A program made the position numbers and the translations under genes. The notes under the pieces were generated by a model. It saw only the letters and a program-made list of their open reading frames with translations. It did not search any database and was not told where the DNA came from. From Pseudomonas sp. ISL-84 (GTDB lineage: Bacteria > Bacillota > Bacilli > Bacillales > Cytobacillaceae), in contig JAGGRA010000010.1 in the NCBI GenBank assembly GCA_018613035.1, positions 62,001 through 126,000 on the forward strand: 64,000 nt of DNA. The letters are read 5' to 3'. Positions 1 through 8,928 of the stretch are shown in pieces. The number at the start of each line of letters is the position of its first letter. The stretch's first letter is position 1.

Positions 1-1
1 G

Positions 2-817
2 CTATTTGCCGGTGTTATGCTTTTAGCCGTACAATACTTATTAAAAGACCGGTCACAAGTATTTGGTGTTTGGAAAAATAGAAGGGTTGCTTTTCAGCTG
101 GTGGTTTTTGGATTGCTCGGCATGCTGGCTGTTCAATACACATATATGGCATCCATCCACCATGGGAATGCGGCTGTTGCTACGCTTTTGCAATATTTGG
201 CTCCAGCTATGATTATTATTTACTTGGTGTTACGGAAGCAGACGGTATTTACACGGCGCGATTTCGTGACGGTTTCGCTTGCTTTAGCAGGATCCTTTTT
301 TCTGCTGACTAATGGTTCTGTTTCTCAGCTTTCAGTCCCTGCTCCAGCGATTGTATGGGGAGTTTTATCCGGAGCAGCCTTAGCATTTTATACGCTATAT
401 GCCGTTCCATTATTAAAGCAATACGATTCACTGGTGGTTGTCGGCTGGGCAATGGTGATCGGCGGATTCTCTTTAGGTTTTATCCATCCCCCTTGGAAAA
501 TGGACTTCTCCAGCTTAACGGCTGAAGCTTATCTTTATTTGGTGTTTGTCATTGTATTCGGAACCATGCTTGCTTTCTGGTTTTATATCGAAAGCTTGCA
601 GAGTCTTACACCAACCGAAACAAGCCTATTAAGCAGTATGGAACCTTTGGCTGCCGTATTTACAACCGTCATTTGGCTTAAAGAACCGTTTGGAAGCTTC
701 CAATGGGTTGGTACAGCGTGTATATTTGGTATGATCTTACTGTTGGCTTTAAATAAAAAATCTACCTCGAAAACGAAAGATCCTTTGGATCATGAAAAAT
801 CCCTCAGAGTCGGCTGA
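2..817 (+). CDS. EamA/DMT-family exporter, 5' end outside window
   Basis: This is a drug/metabolite transporter (EamA) protein, an inner-membrane exporter of uncertain substrate. The reading frame is open from base 2, and the usual family length of about 300 residues means roughly 35 N-terminal residues lie upstream of the window. About nine hydrophobic helices are visible. The C-terminal EamA repeat is clear ([14 protein letters not shown] followed by WLKEP and [14 protein letters not shown]). The last residues are charged ([15 protein letters not shown]). The stop codon sits inside the stem of the terminator that follows. The family is certain, but the substrate cannot be told from sequence. 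Confidence 0.85.
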   Translation, partial: LFAGVMLLAVQYLLKDRSQVFGVWKNRRVAFQLVVFGLLGMLAVQYTYMASIHHGNAAVATLLQYLAPAMIIIYLVLRKQTVFTRRDFVTVSLALAGSFFLLTNGSVSQLSVPAPAIVWGVLSGAALAFYTLYAVPLLKQYDSLVVVGWAMVIGGFSLGFIHPPWKMDFSSLTAEAYLYLVFVIVFGTMLAFWFYIESLQSLTPTETSLLSSMEPLAAVFTTVIWLKEPFGSFQWVGTACIFGMILLLALNKKSTSKTKDPLDHEKSLRVG

Positions 818-833
818 CTTTGAGGGGTTTTTT
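801..833 (+). terminator. Rho-independent terminator of the EamA gene
   Basis: The stem CCCTCA...TGAGGG (801-826) is followed by a T run. The stop codon of the upstream gene (815-817) lies in the loop. Confidence 0.8.
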
Positions 834-866
834 AGGTGTAAAATTGATTATGAAGTCAACTTGTCT

Positions 867-1334
867 TTAGGTTACCTCTACTTTATCCGTGTTCCCTTCC
901 TGCCATAGCTGGTAAATATAGAGGAGGACGGCCAGAATCGTCATGGCCAAGAGATTGGCCATTGGTGAAAAACTGCCATTTTCTCTTATATGAAGGCTAT
1001 TTAAAAATTTAGTGAAAACGAACCCGTAAAAAAGGTCAACGATTATATTTACAATAAAATATAACCAGAACTTACGGAATGTAAAATAGAATATCCAAAT
1101 GGTACCGGCTAGGAAAATACTATATACCGTAAACAATGGGGCTATTTTGTCCCAGCTGAATAGTGTTTCTTTAAATTCCCACCAATTGTATGTCCAAGCC
1201 AACTGAGCCACTATGGTATTCAGCACTGTAGCCAGAAGGGCAACAGGCATATATCTTCGTAAAACTGATTGGTTTAAAAAGAACAAAGAAACCCAGGGAA
1301 TAATAAATATAGACCAAACAACCAATTTTATCAT
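867..1334 (-). CDS. CBO0543-like small membrane protein (paralogue 1)
   Basis: This is a 155-residue integral membrane protein with about five hydrophobic helices and no recognisable catalytic motif. It resembles the CBO0543 family of Bacillaceae and Clostridia, whose function is unknown. The YNWW signature in the second helix matches the KRNWW of the paralogue at 53580-54065. Two further, more divergent members lie at 38063 and 46608. It is monocistronic on the minus strand and converges with the EamA gene. Family assignment is likely, and function is not inferable. Confidence 0.65.
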   Translation of the reverse strand: MIKLVVWSIFIIPWVSLFFLNQSVLRRYMPVALLATVLNTIVAQLAWTYNWWEFKETLFSWDKIAPLFTVYSIFLAGTIWIFYFTFRKFWLYFIVNIIVDLFYGFVFTKFLNSLHIRENGSFSPMANLLAMTILAVLLYIYQLWQEGNTDKVEVT

Positions 1335-1546
1335 TAGATGATTCCTTTCTTATAAAAGCAGTAACCTTACTCTAGATTGAACAACTTATAGTATGTTTAT
1401 TCATTTATGCAATCGACATAGTTGCTGTTTGGTCTGATGTAAAAATGCAAAGGTAAGGGAAAATAAAGACAAAGTAAGCATTATACTTTGTTTTATTTAT
1501 TTCGGTTGTTAAAATAAAATCAATTCTTTACGAAGGGGATAATCAA

Positions 1547-2548
1547 ATGACTAATAGACAAATACCTGTTTCGGTTTTAAACCTTGCCCCGATCCGGGAG
1601 GGGAAGGATAGCAAACAGGCGATTGAAGACCTTGTGGATCTTGCACAGGCAACGGAGGAAATGGGCTATAAGCGCTATTGGATTGCGGAGCATCATAATA
1701 CGCCGACGCTAGTCAGTTCCGCGACGTCTCTTTTAATTAAACATACATTGGAACATACGAATACAATCCGTGTGGGCTCAGGCGGAATCATGCTGCCGAA
1801 CCATGCTCCGCTGGTGGTTGCCGAGCAATTTGGCACGATGGCGACCATTTATCCGGATCGTGTGGATCTTGGTCTTGGAAGGGCACCTGGTACCGATATG
1901 ATGACGGCCAGTGCACTTCGCCGTTCGAAAAATGACTCGGTTTATACGTTTCCCGAGGATGTTCAGCAATTGCTTACATACTTTGGTCCATTAGAGGGTC
2001 AAAGCTATGTGAAAGCTTATCCAGGAGTGGAAACGAATATTCCGATTTATATTCTTGGGTCTTCTACAGATTCTGCTTATTTGGCAGCAGAGCTAGGACT
2101 TCCATATGTATTTGCTTCACACTTTGCACCAAGGTATATGGAAGATGCCATCCGGATTTACCGCGCACGATTCAAGCCGTCGCAGTATTTGGAAAAGCCA
2201 TATATGATGATTTGCCTGAATGTCATTGCAGCTGAGACCGATGAAGAAGCAGAATTTTTATCAACAACCATGAAACAGTTTTTCTTGAATGTCGTTAGGG
2301 GAACACAAATGAAGCTAAGCCCGCCGGTTAAAGACTTGGATTCTCTTTGGAATCCGATGGAAAAAGAAGCGGCCGAAGGGATGTCCAGTGTAACTCTAAT
2401 GGGAAGCAAGGAAACAGTAAAGGGGCAATTAGCGCAGTTCCAGGACATGTACAATGTCGATGAAATTATGGCTGTGTCCTATATTTATGACGAAGATAAA
2501 CAAAAGCGTTCCTATGAAATCTTTAAAGAAATTGCAGATGGAAAATAA
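1547..2548 (+). CDS. LLM-class flavin-dependent oxidoreductase (luciferase-like)
   Basis: This 333-residue protein has the bacterial-luciferase-like TIM-barrel pattern. An N-terminal strand is followed by the motif WIAEHHN (residues about 45-51). SGGIMLPNH and DLGLGRAPG follow, and the C-terminal segment has the usual GSKETV...L block. Such MsnO8/YceB-type proteins use FMN or F420 on unknown substrates in the cytosol. Start choice is supported by AAGGGGAT ahead of ATG 1547. It is transcribed alone, with a terminator immediately downstream. The real substrate is unknown. Confidence 0.85.
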   Translation: MTNRQIPVSVLNLAPIREGKDSKQAIEDLVDLAQATEEMGYKRYWIAEHHNTPTLVSSATSLLIKHTLEHTNTIRVGSGGIMLPNHAPLVVAEQFGTMATIYPDRVDLGLGRAPGTDMMTASALRRSKNDSVYTFPEDVQQLLTYFGPLEGQSYVKAYPGVETNIPIYILGSSTDSAYLAAELGLPYVFASHFAPRYMEDAIRIYRARFKPSQYLEKPYMMICLNVIAAETDEEAEFLSTTMKQFFLNVVRGTQMKLSPPVKDLDSLWNPMEKEAAEGMSSVTLMGSKETVKGQLAQFQDMYNVDEIMAVSYIYDEDKQKRSYEIFKEIADGK

Positions 2549-2554
2549 GGAAGG

Positions 2555-2589
2555 AGAGCAGGGATGAGAGCAGTCCCCGCTCTTTTTTT
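2555..2589 (+). terminator. Terminator of the flavin oxidoreductase
   Basis: The interrupted stem AGAGC-GGGA / TCCC-GCTCT is followed by eight T residues. Confidence 0.7.
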
Positions 2590-2711
2590 GGTCCATCATT
2601 TCTCGGGAAAGCGCAGGATTAGACTTTTATTTCGCATTTATAGCAGAATTTGACGAACTCTGTAAAACTGACCGGAAAAAGCACCACCCCGGCTAGGAGC
2701 GGTGCATATTA

Positions 2712-3095
2712 TTAATTATTCTTTTCCATGACAGCAAAATAATTCTCCTCGCTGTCTGCAAAATTAAAGACTCTGCCACCAGGCATCTTAACAATATCGC
2801 CGACTGTGACATTTTGTTTTTTAAAGTTATGATAAAGTGTATCAAGGTCATCTGTGAAAAACATGAGGGAAGGTGTACCAAGGTTTAGTTCAGGCTCCAT
2901 CTTTGCAATGAGTTCCTTGTTGTGCAGAACGAAGGTGGTTTCTGCTTCCTTTGCAGGAGCAATTTCAATCCATCTCATTCCTTCGCCATTATCTTCTTCG
3001 GAAATAACAACAAAGCCCGCTTTTTCAGTCCAAAATCTTACTGCTTGATCCTGGTCATTAACGTATAACATGATTTGGCCGACGTTTTGAATCAT
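2712..3095 (-). CDS. VOC-family protein (glyoxalase/bleomycin-resistance fold)
   Basis: This is a 127-residue single VOC domain with paired beta-alpha-beta-beta-beta modules. The start pattern is MIQNVGQIMLYVND, with FWTEKAGF, RWIEIAP and the closing FADSEENYFAVME typical of PhnB/YraH-like proteins. Such proteins are metal-dependent lyases, dioxygenases or binding proteins. The start at 3095 is preferred over the longer frame at 3116 because GGAGTGAGG lies just upstream of it. The gene stands alone on the minus strand. Confidence 0.8.
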   Translation of the reverse strand: MIQNVGQIMLYVNDQDQAVRFWTEKAGFVVISEEDNGEGMRWIEIAPAKEAETTFVLHNKELIAKMEPELNLGTPSLMFFTDDLDTLYHNFKKQNVTVGDIVKMPGGRVFNFADSEENYFAVMEKNN

Positions 3096-3189
3096 TTTCC
3101 TCACTCCATTTTTCATTTAAAATTTTGTAAGTATGTATAATTCCTGCTGCCACAGTGATTATAACATTTTTTTCTGTAGAATTATTACA

Positions 3190-3930
3190 TTACTCTGATA
3201 TTTCTTCTTTAATAAACTCTTCTTTGTATAGAGCAGGGTTCGCATTGGTATTCATGCTCTGTGTCGAGGCCCAAAGATTCGCAAGGAATCGAGGCATCAT
3301 TTGCTGTGAAGGAAGAATGCTATATCTGGAAAAATAGATGAACAGCTTCAGGTAATTCCGGGCATTGTATGGCTGGTGAATCTCCTTTGCATAATACTCA
3401 TTTTCAGTAATCGTCGCAAAAGAGCGGGTTTCAAAGCCGGAAATAAACCGTGTGCATTCACCTTTATATTCGTTTTGGATATAGTGAATCTTTTTGATAA
3501 TGGTCGGATCGTCTGTACCATCATAGTTGGCAAGCCTGGCCTGACGGAATGCCGGAACGGAATCAAGTTCAGGCACCAGGGAGAGTACATGCCCATATGC
3601 TTTATCATGTCCCTCGTAAAATGGGGAAATATCCAAATCCTGCATCAAATCCACAAGCTGTAAATCCTCGTTTTTTAAATAAGACGGCCTGAATATTTGC
3701 CTTGAAAGCTTCAGCTCATCAAGCGAGTTGCAGACAAAGGATTTGAAAAAATACCACTGTCCCTGATCATCCAAGCTGATTTCATAGGACTTGTTATTTT
3801 TCTCGATCTGATAATCGGTGAACCGGTCTTCGCGGTCGAAGGTAAAGTCTGTTTCATTATTGTCAGTTGGCTGAAATCCATAGGGCGGTTTGATTGGAAC
3901 CGCTATTTCTGAGTAGTACTTGTTATACAT
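3190..3930 (-). CDS. Conserved-type hypothetical protein, 246 residues
   Basis: I do not recognise this protein. It is hydrophilic, acidic and rich in aromatic residues (FYF, WYFFKSF, YLKLFIYFSRYSILP). It has no signal peptide and no transmembrane segment apart from one moderately hydrophobic stretch around residues 190-205. Codon use matches its neighbours. It is monocistronic, divergent from the LysM amidase gene at 4152 and convergent with nothing. No function is proposed. Confidence 0.6.
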   Translation of the reverse strand: MYNKYYSEIAVPIKPPYGFQPTDNNETDFTFDREDRFTDYQIEKNNKSYEISLDDQGQWYFFKSFVCNSLDELKLSRQIFRPSYLKNEDLQLVDLMQDLDISPFYEGHDKAYGHVLSLVPELDSVPAFRQARLANYDGTDDPTIIKKIHYIQNEYKGECTRFISGFETRSFATITENEYYAKEIHQPYNARNYLKLFIYFSRYSILPSQQMMPRFLANLWASTQSMNTNANPALYKEEFIKEEISE

Positions 3931-4151
3931 AAACCCACACCTTTTAGCATTTTTAAGTTATTAATTCAGGGATACCCAATGGCAGGGGAAATCATGCATG
4001 ATAACCATCAGGTTCAGGGTAATGAAAATTTTTCGACTGAAAATTAACAATAAATAACGAGAATATTTTCCGTTCGTATTAAAAAAATAATAATGTTGAA
4101 ATATAAAGAAAATGAGTGCTAACTTTTGATGCTAATGAAAGGATTTGAAAA

Positions 4152-5156
4152 ATGAAGAGATTCCCGATTCTTTTATTTAGTTTGATGTTATTATTTCAAA
4201 TAAATTTGTCGCCTGTTCATGCACAAAATAATCCCCGGAATATTTACGAAGTAAAGGCAGGGGATTATTTATGGAAAATTGCTCATACCTATGGAACTAC
4301 GGCTAATGACCTTAAATTAATGAACGGGCTGCAGTCTGATTTTCTATTAGCAGGCCAGAAGTTAAGAGTTCCAATTATGTACCAGGTTGCTCCCGGGGAT
4401 ACACTTTGGAATCTTGCACAATCCTTTAGTTCTACTGTTCAGTTAATCAAATCAGCGAATACGCTGACATCAAATCAGTTGTATGTCGGTCAAAAATTAA
4501 AAATTCCACCGAAGAAGCTTGCGATGCAAGGCAAATATGTTCTTATGACAAGAGAGGAATTCAGAGATTGGATTTTTAATCAAAAATTCACGAGGAAAGT
4601 GGCAAAAATACAGCAGCACCATACGTATCAGCCATCATACAAGCAATTTAATGGTTCCAATCATTTTAACCTTATGAAGGGTATGGAAGAATATCATGTT
4701 GAAGGAATGGGCTGGAGTATGATCAGCCAGCAGTTAACCACGTTCCCAGATGGAAAAGTGGCAGTGGGAAGGCCTTTTAACATTGCTCCAGAAGGTTCGT
4801 TTGGTCTGCAAAATAAAGAGGCGATGCATAAAAATGAAGCCGATGCTTTATCTATAGAAAATCTTGGGAATTTTGATGAGAGCCATATGACGGCAGAACA
4901 AAGAGAAACCATTATTACGGTCACAGCTTTGCTTATGCTGAAGTATGGATTAACTCCTTCAGTTGATAGTATCACTTACCATCATTGGTGGGATATTAAT
5001 TCCGGTGAAAGAATATTGGACAACAGTCACGGACATGCTGTTAAAACTTGTCCTGGCACTGATTTTTTCGGTGGAAACTCTACTGCTAGCGCCAAGAGTA
5101 ACTTTTATCCATTAGTAAGACAAAAAATGCAGGAAATCAGAGCAACTATGCGTTAA
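4152..5156 (+). CDS. Secreted N-acetylmuramoyl-L-alanine amidase with two LysM domains
   Basis: This is a cell-wall hydrolase. Residues 1-24 form a signal peptide ending in VHA. LysM domains cover about 32-74 (VKAGDYLWKIA) and 77-118 (VAPGDTLWNLA) and bind peptidoglycan glycan. The C-terminal half is an Amidase_2/PGRP-type zinc domain, with candidate ligands in QHHTY (about 156) and HGHAVKTCPG (about 296-305) and a conserved YHHWWD. It should cleave the MurNAc-L-Ala bond. A GAAAGGA ribosome site precedes ATG 4152. It is monocistronic and ends at a bidirectional terminator. Confidence 0.88.
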   Translation: MKRFPILLFSLMLLFQINLSPVHAQNNPRNIYEVKAGDYLWKIAHTYGTTANDLKLMNGLQSDFLLAGQKLRVPIMYQVAPGDTLWNLAQSFSSTVQLIKSANTLTSNQLYVGQKLKIPPKKLAMQGKYVLMTREEFRDWIFNQKFTRKVAKIQQHHTYQPSYKQFNGSNHFNLMKGMEEYHVEGMGWSMISQQLTTFPDGKVAVGRPFNIAPEGSFGLQNKEAMHKNEADALSIENLGNFDESHMTAEQRETIITVTALLMLKYGLTPSVDSITYHHWWDINSGERILDNSHGHAVKTCPGTDFFGGNSTASAKSNFYPLVRQKMQEIRATMR

Positions 5157-5161
5157 AAAGC

Positions 5162-5189
5162 AAAACCCGCATGCATATGCGGGTTTTTT
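5162..5189. terminator. Bidirectional terminator
   Basis: The arms AAAACCCGCAT and ATGCGGGTTTT enclose a 4-base loop. It serves the LysM amidase (+) and the small KOW-like gene (-). Confidence 0.85.
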
Positions 5190-5191
5190 GC

Positions 5192-5410
5192 TTATCTCTT
5201 TTTCTTTTTGGAATTATCCAGTACCACTTTATTTTTATTAACGCTTTCCAATATCACTTGCACATGGACTTTATGATCATCTGTGGTTTTAACGCTTGTA
5301 ACTTTCCCTTTTCGTCCTTTAATTTTAACTTCTTCTCCTTCAGCTGGCACATTTTTCCGCAATTGATTTAATAAGATATTTTTGCCTTCTAAGTAATAAA
5401 CGATAAACAT
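5192..5410 (-). CDS. Small basic protein with KOW-like segment
   Basis: This 72-residue protein starts MFIVYYLEGKN. Its central segment (VKIKGRKGKVTSV) resembles a KOW/SH3-barrel turn, followed by HVQVILE and a lysine-rich tail (NSKKKKR). The pattern looks like a small Bacillaceae housekeeping protein, perhaps nucleic-acid binding, but I cannot name a family with confidence. It converges with the amidase gene and shares its terminator. Confidence 0.6.
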   Translation of the reverse strand: MFIVYYLEGKNILLNQLRKNVPAEGEEVKIKGRKGKVTSVKTTDDHKVHVQVILESVNKNKVVLDNSKKKKR

Positions 5411-5563
5411 ACTAATCTCACCTATTTCTTATAGAATAAGGAAAATGTATCCTTTCTATAAAATATAGGAAGGGGGTGAAAATTAGACCTATTGATAAAA
5501 CGAAAAAATGATATAGTTAAATTATCTATCTAATAATTCTCAAAGAAGACAGGTGCATACATA

Positions 5564-6652
5564 ATGACCAGTACAAAATTATTCATGTCCTTTAAGGAAA
5601 CAAACTATCAATTGGCCGGCCATGGAACACGTAATGTTGGAGTACTGAAAACCGCTTTTCGAGATATTGAAGAAAATTTGGAAAGTGATTTATATGGAGA
5701 AGGAAAAGTCATTGAAGAATTTCAAAAAAAGATGGCTGTTTTGCTTGGAAAGGAGTCGGCTGTTTTTTTCCCAAGCGGAACTATGGCCCAGCAGATTGCT
5801 TTGCGTATTTGGTGTGATGAAATGGGGGCAGCTAAAGTAGCGTATCATCCATTAAGTCATTTAGAAATTCACGAAGAAGATGGTTTGAAAAAATTACATA
5901 ACATTGAAACGATTTTGCTTGCTGACAAAACACGTGTGATTGAGCTGAAGGATGTAGAGGAAATGGGGGAAAACATCGCCTGCTTGCTGCTTGAATTGCC
6001 TCAGCGGGAAATCGGCGGACATTTGCCGAGCTTTGAAACGCTGGAACAAATTTCGAAGCTTTGCCGTGAAAAAGGAATCAAGCTGCATCTTGATGGAGCC
6101 CGTTTGCTGGAGGTACTGCCTTATTACCAGAAAACGGCAGCTGAAATCAGTGCTCTTTTTGACAGCGTCTATATGTCGTTTTATAAAGGGGTTGGGGGCA
6201 TTGCTGGTGCCATACTCGCTGGAAATAAAGATTTTATTGGCCAATCGAAAATCTGGAAAAGGCGGTATGGCGGTGATTTGATTAGCTTGTATCCGTACAT
6301 CCTTTCAGCAGATTACTATTATGAAAAACGCAAAAATAAAATGGGACAGTATTATGAAGCGGCTAAGGAGCTCGCCAAGCTCTACAATTCTTGCCATGAT
6401 ATCACTACATTACCGATGATACCTGTTTCTAACATGTTTCATGTTCATTTCCATCATCCGAAAGAGAAGGTGGAGGATGCCCTCATTCAAATTCATGAGA
6501 GAACGGGTGTTGGCATCTCAGGTTATTTAAGAGAAATTGATGAACATACATGTTATTTTGAAGTAAGCTTGGGTGATCTTTATGAAAATGTGCCAAAGGA
6601 AATGCTTAATACATTATTCCAGCAGCTTGATGAAGTGATGAAGCAATTGTAA
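5564..6652 (+). CDS. Threonine-aldolase/beta-eliminating-lyase family PLP enzyme
   Basis: This is a fold-type I PLP enzyme of the Beta_elim_lyase family, closest in pattern to low-specificity L-threonine aldolases. FFPSGTMAQQIALR is the cofactor phosphate region and LHLDGARLLEV carries the PLP-ring aspartate. SFYKGVGG contains the candidate Schiff-base lysine at residue 208. Length (362) is typical. It would cleave threonine or allo-threonine to glycine plus acetaldehyde, although related members act on other beta-hydroxy amino acids. It is followed closely by the hypothetical gene at 6687. Confidence 0.82.
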   Translation: MTSTKLFMSFKETNYQLAGHGTRNVGVLKTAFRDIEENLESDLYGEGKVIEEFQKKMAVLLGKESAVFFPSGTMAQQIALRIWCDEMGAAKVAYHPLSHLEIHEEDGLKKLHNIETILLADKTRVIELKDVEEMGENIACLLLELPQREIGGHLPSFETLEQISKLCREKGIKLHLDGARLLEVLPYYQKTAAEISALFDSVYMSFYKGVGGIAGAILAGNKDFIGQSKIWKRRYGGDLISLYPYILSADYYYEKRKNKMGQYYEAAKELAKLYNSCHDITTLPMIPVSNMFHVHFHHPKEKVEDALIQIHERTGVGISGYLREIDEHTCYFEVSLGDLYENVPKEMLNTLFQQLDEVMKQL

Positions 6653-6686
6653 ACCTGTGATCATTTCTAAAAAAGGAGTAACAAAA

Positions 6687-7133
6687 ATGAGTTTAGTCAA
6701 TTATTTGGGCTGCAATTTTAAATTGCCAATTAATGCAGAAAAAAATGATGATGACATCCAAATAGGGGACTTCTTTTCAGATAAAGAGATGAGAGATCTG
6801 GTAAAAAAACACTTTTCTACGAAGTATGTGTTTGAGGTAACCTCAAATAAATACGGAACCATATGGTTTAATCGATATTACAAAAAAGATTGCCCAAAGG
6901 GACATATTGAAGGTCAAGAAGCATTCCTGGCATTATGCGAATTCCTGGACCGTTATCTGACAGAAGAAGAATATTGCGAATTGTACACATGCTGGGTAGG
7001 GGAAGAATCAGAAGATAAAGAGCACGAACAAACCATCTTTATAAATAATTTTGATATAAATGAAGTGGAGATTAATGAAAAAACGATGCTTGTTATTAGA
7101 AAGGGCCTTTATAAAAGATTCTGTTCTGAATAG
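6687..7133 (+). CDS. Hypothetical acidic protein whose C-terminus lies in a repeat
   Basis: This is a 148-residue soluble acidic protein that I do not recognise. The start at 6687 is chosen because AAAAGGAG (6672-6678) lies 8 bases upstream, while the longer frame at 6657 lacks a ribosome site. Lys-Gly-Leu-Tyr and the remaining final residues, plus the TAG stop, are encoded by bases 7101-7133, which are the left end of dispersed repeat copy R1. The native C-terminus may therefore have been replaced when the element inserted. It may be co-transcribed with the lyase gene (34-base gap). Confidence 0.6.
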   Translation: MSLVNYLGCNFKLPINAEKNDDDIQIGDFFSDKEMRDLVKKHFSTKYVFEVTSNKYGTIWFNRYYKKDCPKGHIEGQEAFLALCEFLDRYLTEEEYCELYTCWVGEESEDKEHEQTIFINNFDINEVEINEKTMLVIRKGLYKRFCSE

Positions 7134-7334
7134 GGGTATAAGAGATAAACAAGGTTGGTTGATTGGAGCGGAAGGTGCGAGACTCCTGCGGGAGGAGTGG
7201 GACAGGTGAGACCCCACAGGCGCAGTGCGCCGAGGAGGCTCACCGCCCGCCCCGCGGAAAGCGAGCATCCTGGAGCGGAAATCAACCATACTCACTCCTA
7301 GTTTAAAAGCAAAAGACTATACGAAAACAGCCTT
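7101..7334 (+). repeat. Dispersed repeat R1 (MITE-like, type A)
   Basis: The left end AAGGGCCTTTATAAAAGA and the right end GAAAACAGCCTT match those of the other copies. The core from GGTTGATT (7157) to AATCAACC (7287) is inverted at its edges. It contains a GGTGAG/CTCACC stem and the apical hairpin GGCGCAGTGCGCC. It overlaps the 3' end of the preceding coding sequence. Confidence 0.85.
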
Positions 7335-7441
7335 CTTAAAAAATAGTTTTTTCATTGCCTAGTGCCATACCTTTAGTTGGATATAATGCTCTTTAAGCTA
7401 TTATTATACCCTTCTGATGAAAAGGGCTAAAAGGTTAATAT

Positions 7442-7567
7442 ATGAATAACCATTATTTATTTATAAAAAATAGCGGTTTTTATCATATCAAAGTGCAGGA
7501 AATACACAGTAAGACGTTAAAGACAAGAGCCTTTGACTTAGGATGTTTGAAGGGGAAAGGGAATTAA
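7442..7567 (+). CDS. Possible 41-residue upstream ORF
   Basis: A short frame starting MNNHYLFIKN is preceded by AAAAGGTTA, and its stop abuts the start of the acetyltransferase at 7569. The protein resembles nothing I know. It could be a translated leader ORF or chance, and the tight coupling to 7569 is the only argument for it. Confidence 0.25.
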   Translation: MNNHYLFIKNSGFYHIKVQEIHSKTLKTRAFDLGCLKGKGN

Positions 7568-7568
7568 A

Positions 7569-8114
7569 ATGATCATAAATGAAAAAGAATACTATATTCA
7601 TAATCTGCATTACAAGATAAGGTCTGCCACTCAGGAAGATGCCCAGAGTTTATCTGAAGTAAGGGTGCAAATCGATGGGGAAACGGAAAACATGGACAGA
7701 GAAGCAGGCGAGGCATACATAGATGAAGCAGGTTTTAAACAGATCATCAATGCTGATACAGAGAGTAATGTGAATCTATTTCTGGTTGCTGAAGCGGATG
7801 GAAGAATTGCAGGTTTTTCAAGATGTGAAGGGAGCAGGCTAAAAAGAAGTGCGCATAAAGTGGAATTTGGCGTTTGTGTATTAAAAGAATTCTGGGGTTA
7901 CGGGATTGGCAAGAACCTTTTAAAAGAATCTATTCATTGGGCAGACTCAAATGAAACGAAGAAGATGACTTTGAATGTTCTCGAAACAAATGATAAGGCT
8001 ATTAAGCTTTATAAAAAATTGGGTTTTGAGGTTGAAGGCATTTTAAAAAATGATAAGAAGCTTTCTGATGGAAATTATTATCATACGATTTTAATGGGAA
8101 GGTTGATTGAATAA
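7569..8114 (+). CDS. GNAT-family N-acetyltransferase
   Basis: This 181-residue GNAT (RimJ/RimL-like) protein should transfer acetyl from acetyl-CoA to an amine or protein N-terminus in the cytosol. YKIRSATQEDAQSL is strand 1 and VEFGVCVLKEFWGYGIGKNLL holds the acetyl-CoA pyrophosphate loop (GYGIGK). LNVLETNDKAIKLYKKLGFEVEG is the classical C-terminal motif. Substrate is not predictable. A strong terminator follows directly. Confidence 0.87.
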   Translation: MIINEKEYYIHNLHYKIRSATQEDAQSLSEVRVQIDGETENMDREAGEAYIDEAGFKQIINADTESNVNLFLVAEADGRIAGFSRCEGSRLKRSAHKVEFGVCVLKEFWGYGIGKNLLKESIHWADSNETKKMTLNVLETNDKAIKLYKKLGFEVEGILKNDKKLSDGNYYHTILMGRLIE

Positions 8115-8126
8115 TGAAAATCTAAG

Positions 8127-8148
8127 AGCTGCCATAAGCAGCTTTTTT
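8127..8148 (+). terminator. Terminator of the acetyltransferase
   Basis: The stem AGCTGC/GCAGCT has a 5-base loop and is followed by six T residues. Confidence 0.8.
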
Positions 8149-8317
8149 CATTGCATTTACTGGTATAATTCCTTTCATTTTTCCAAGGTTGGAACTCCCT
8201 CTATATGGATCAATATTATGACAGCGAATAACGATTGTGTTGATTATGGTTTTTCCGTTCGTATCGGCGCGTAACGGTCTTGAATATAATTTAACATACA
8301 AAACTAAGGAGTATGTT

Positions 8318-8908
8318 ATGGATAATCAAATACAAGAGATAGTTGGTTCCGTTATTGCTGCGATAGGCACAATCCTTTCAGCTATCGCAAGCACCCCAGC
8401 TCAGTCAGTAAGAATTGTGGACTTTTTTAAAGGGCTGGATATCGTTGGGAACACTCTGCAAGCCACAGGAAACGCACTTGAAGCAAGCGGGCAAGGTGAG
8501 CCATCTCTTGAGAAACTCGGCAATGAAATACAGGCTGCAGGAAATAGTACAGTGATTGCGGGATTAGTTTTGAATTTAGAGGATGAGAATGAAGAGAAGT
8601 TAGTCATTACGGGTAATTGGCTTCAAGCCCTGGGCGGGGCGGTTGCCCTGGGTGATGAGTTTGAAGATCCGACTGCTGCTGGGCAGCTCTATAATATATA
8701 TGGAAATTTACTTCAATCGATCGGAAATTCACTTCAAGCGATTGGCGGTACGATAAATCTCAGGGAAAAGCGGACTGACGATTCAGGAGGAAGCGCTGAT
8801 CAAGTGATTATTATCGGGAGCTGGATTCAGGCAGTCGGATCTGTTTTATCCGTCATTGGCCAGCTTAAGGAAGAAAGTCAAGAAAAGGATGCGCCATCAG
8901 TACCTTAG
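8318..8908 (+). CDS. Six-repeat glycine-rich protein A (DUF6944-like)
   Basis: This 196-residue protein is built of about six imperfect units of roughly 33 residues. Each carries a [IL]G[NS]xLQAxG core, for example VGNTLQATGNALEASG, YGNLLQSIGNSLQAIG and IGSWIQAVGSVLSVIG. The pattern gives amphipathic, glycine-studded helices able to pack closely or sit on a membrane. It has no signal peptide. The start at 8318 is set by AAGGAG 6 bases upstream, and the longer frame lacks one. It is followed 20 bases later by a paralogue with the same architecture. I recall similar proteins called DUF6944 repetitive proteins in Bacillaceae, with function unknown. Confidence 0.75.
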   Translation: MDNQIQEIVGSVIAAIGTILSAIASTPAQSVRIVDFFKGLDIVGNTLQATGNALEASGQGEPSLEKLGNEIQAAGNSTVIAGLVLNLEDENEEKLVITGNWLQALGGAVALGDEFEDPTAAGQLYNIYGNLLQSIGNSLQAIGGTINLREKRTDDSGGSADQVIIIGSWIQAVGSVLSVIGQLKEESQEKDAPSVP

Positions 8909-8928
8909 CCATATGAAAGGAGAGTTAC

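Noticed and set aside
7008-7295. 95-residue minus-strand ORF
   Set aside because: It runs through repeat R1 and the end of the 6687 gene. Similar frames appear in other repeat copies simply because the core is GC-rich.
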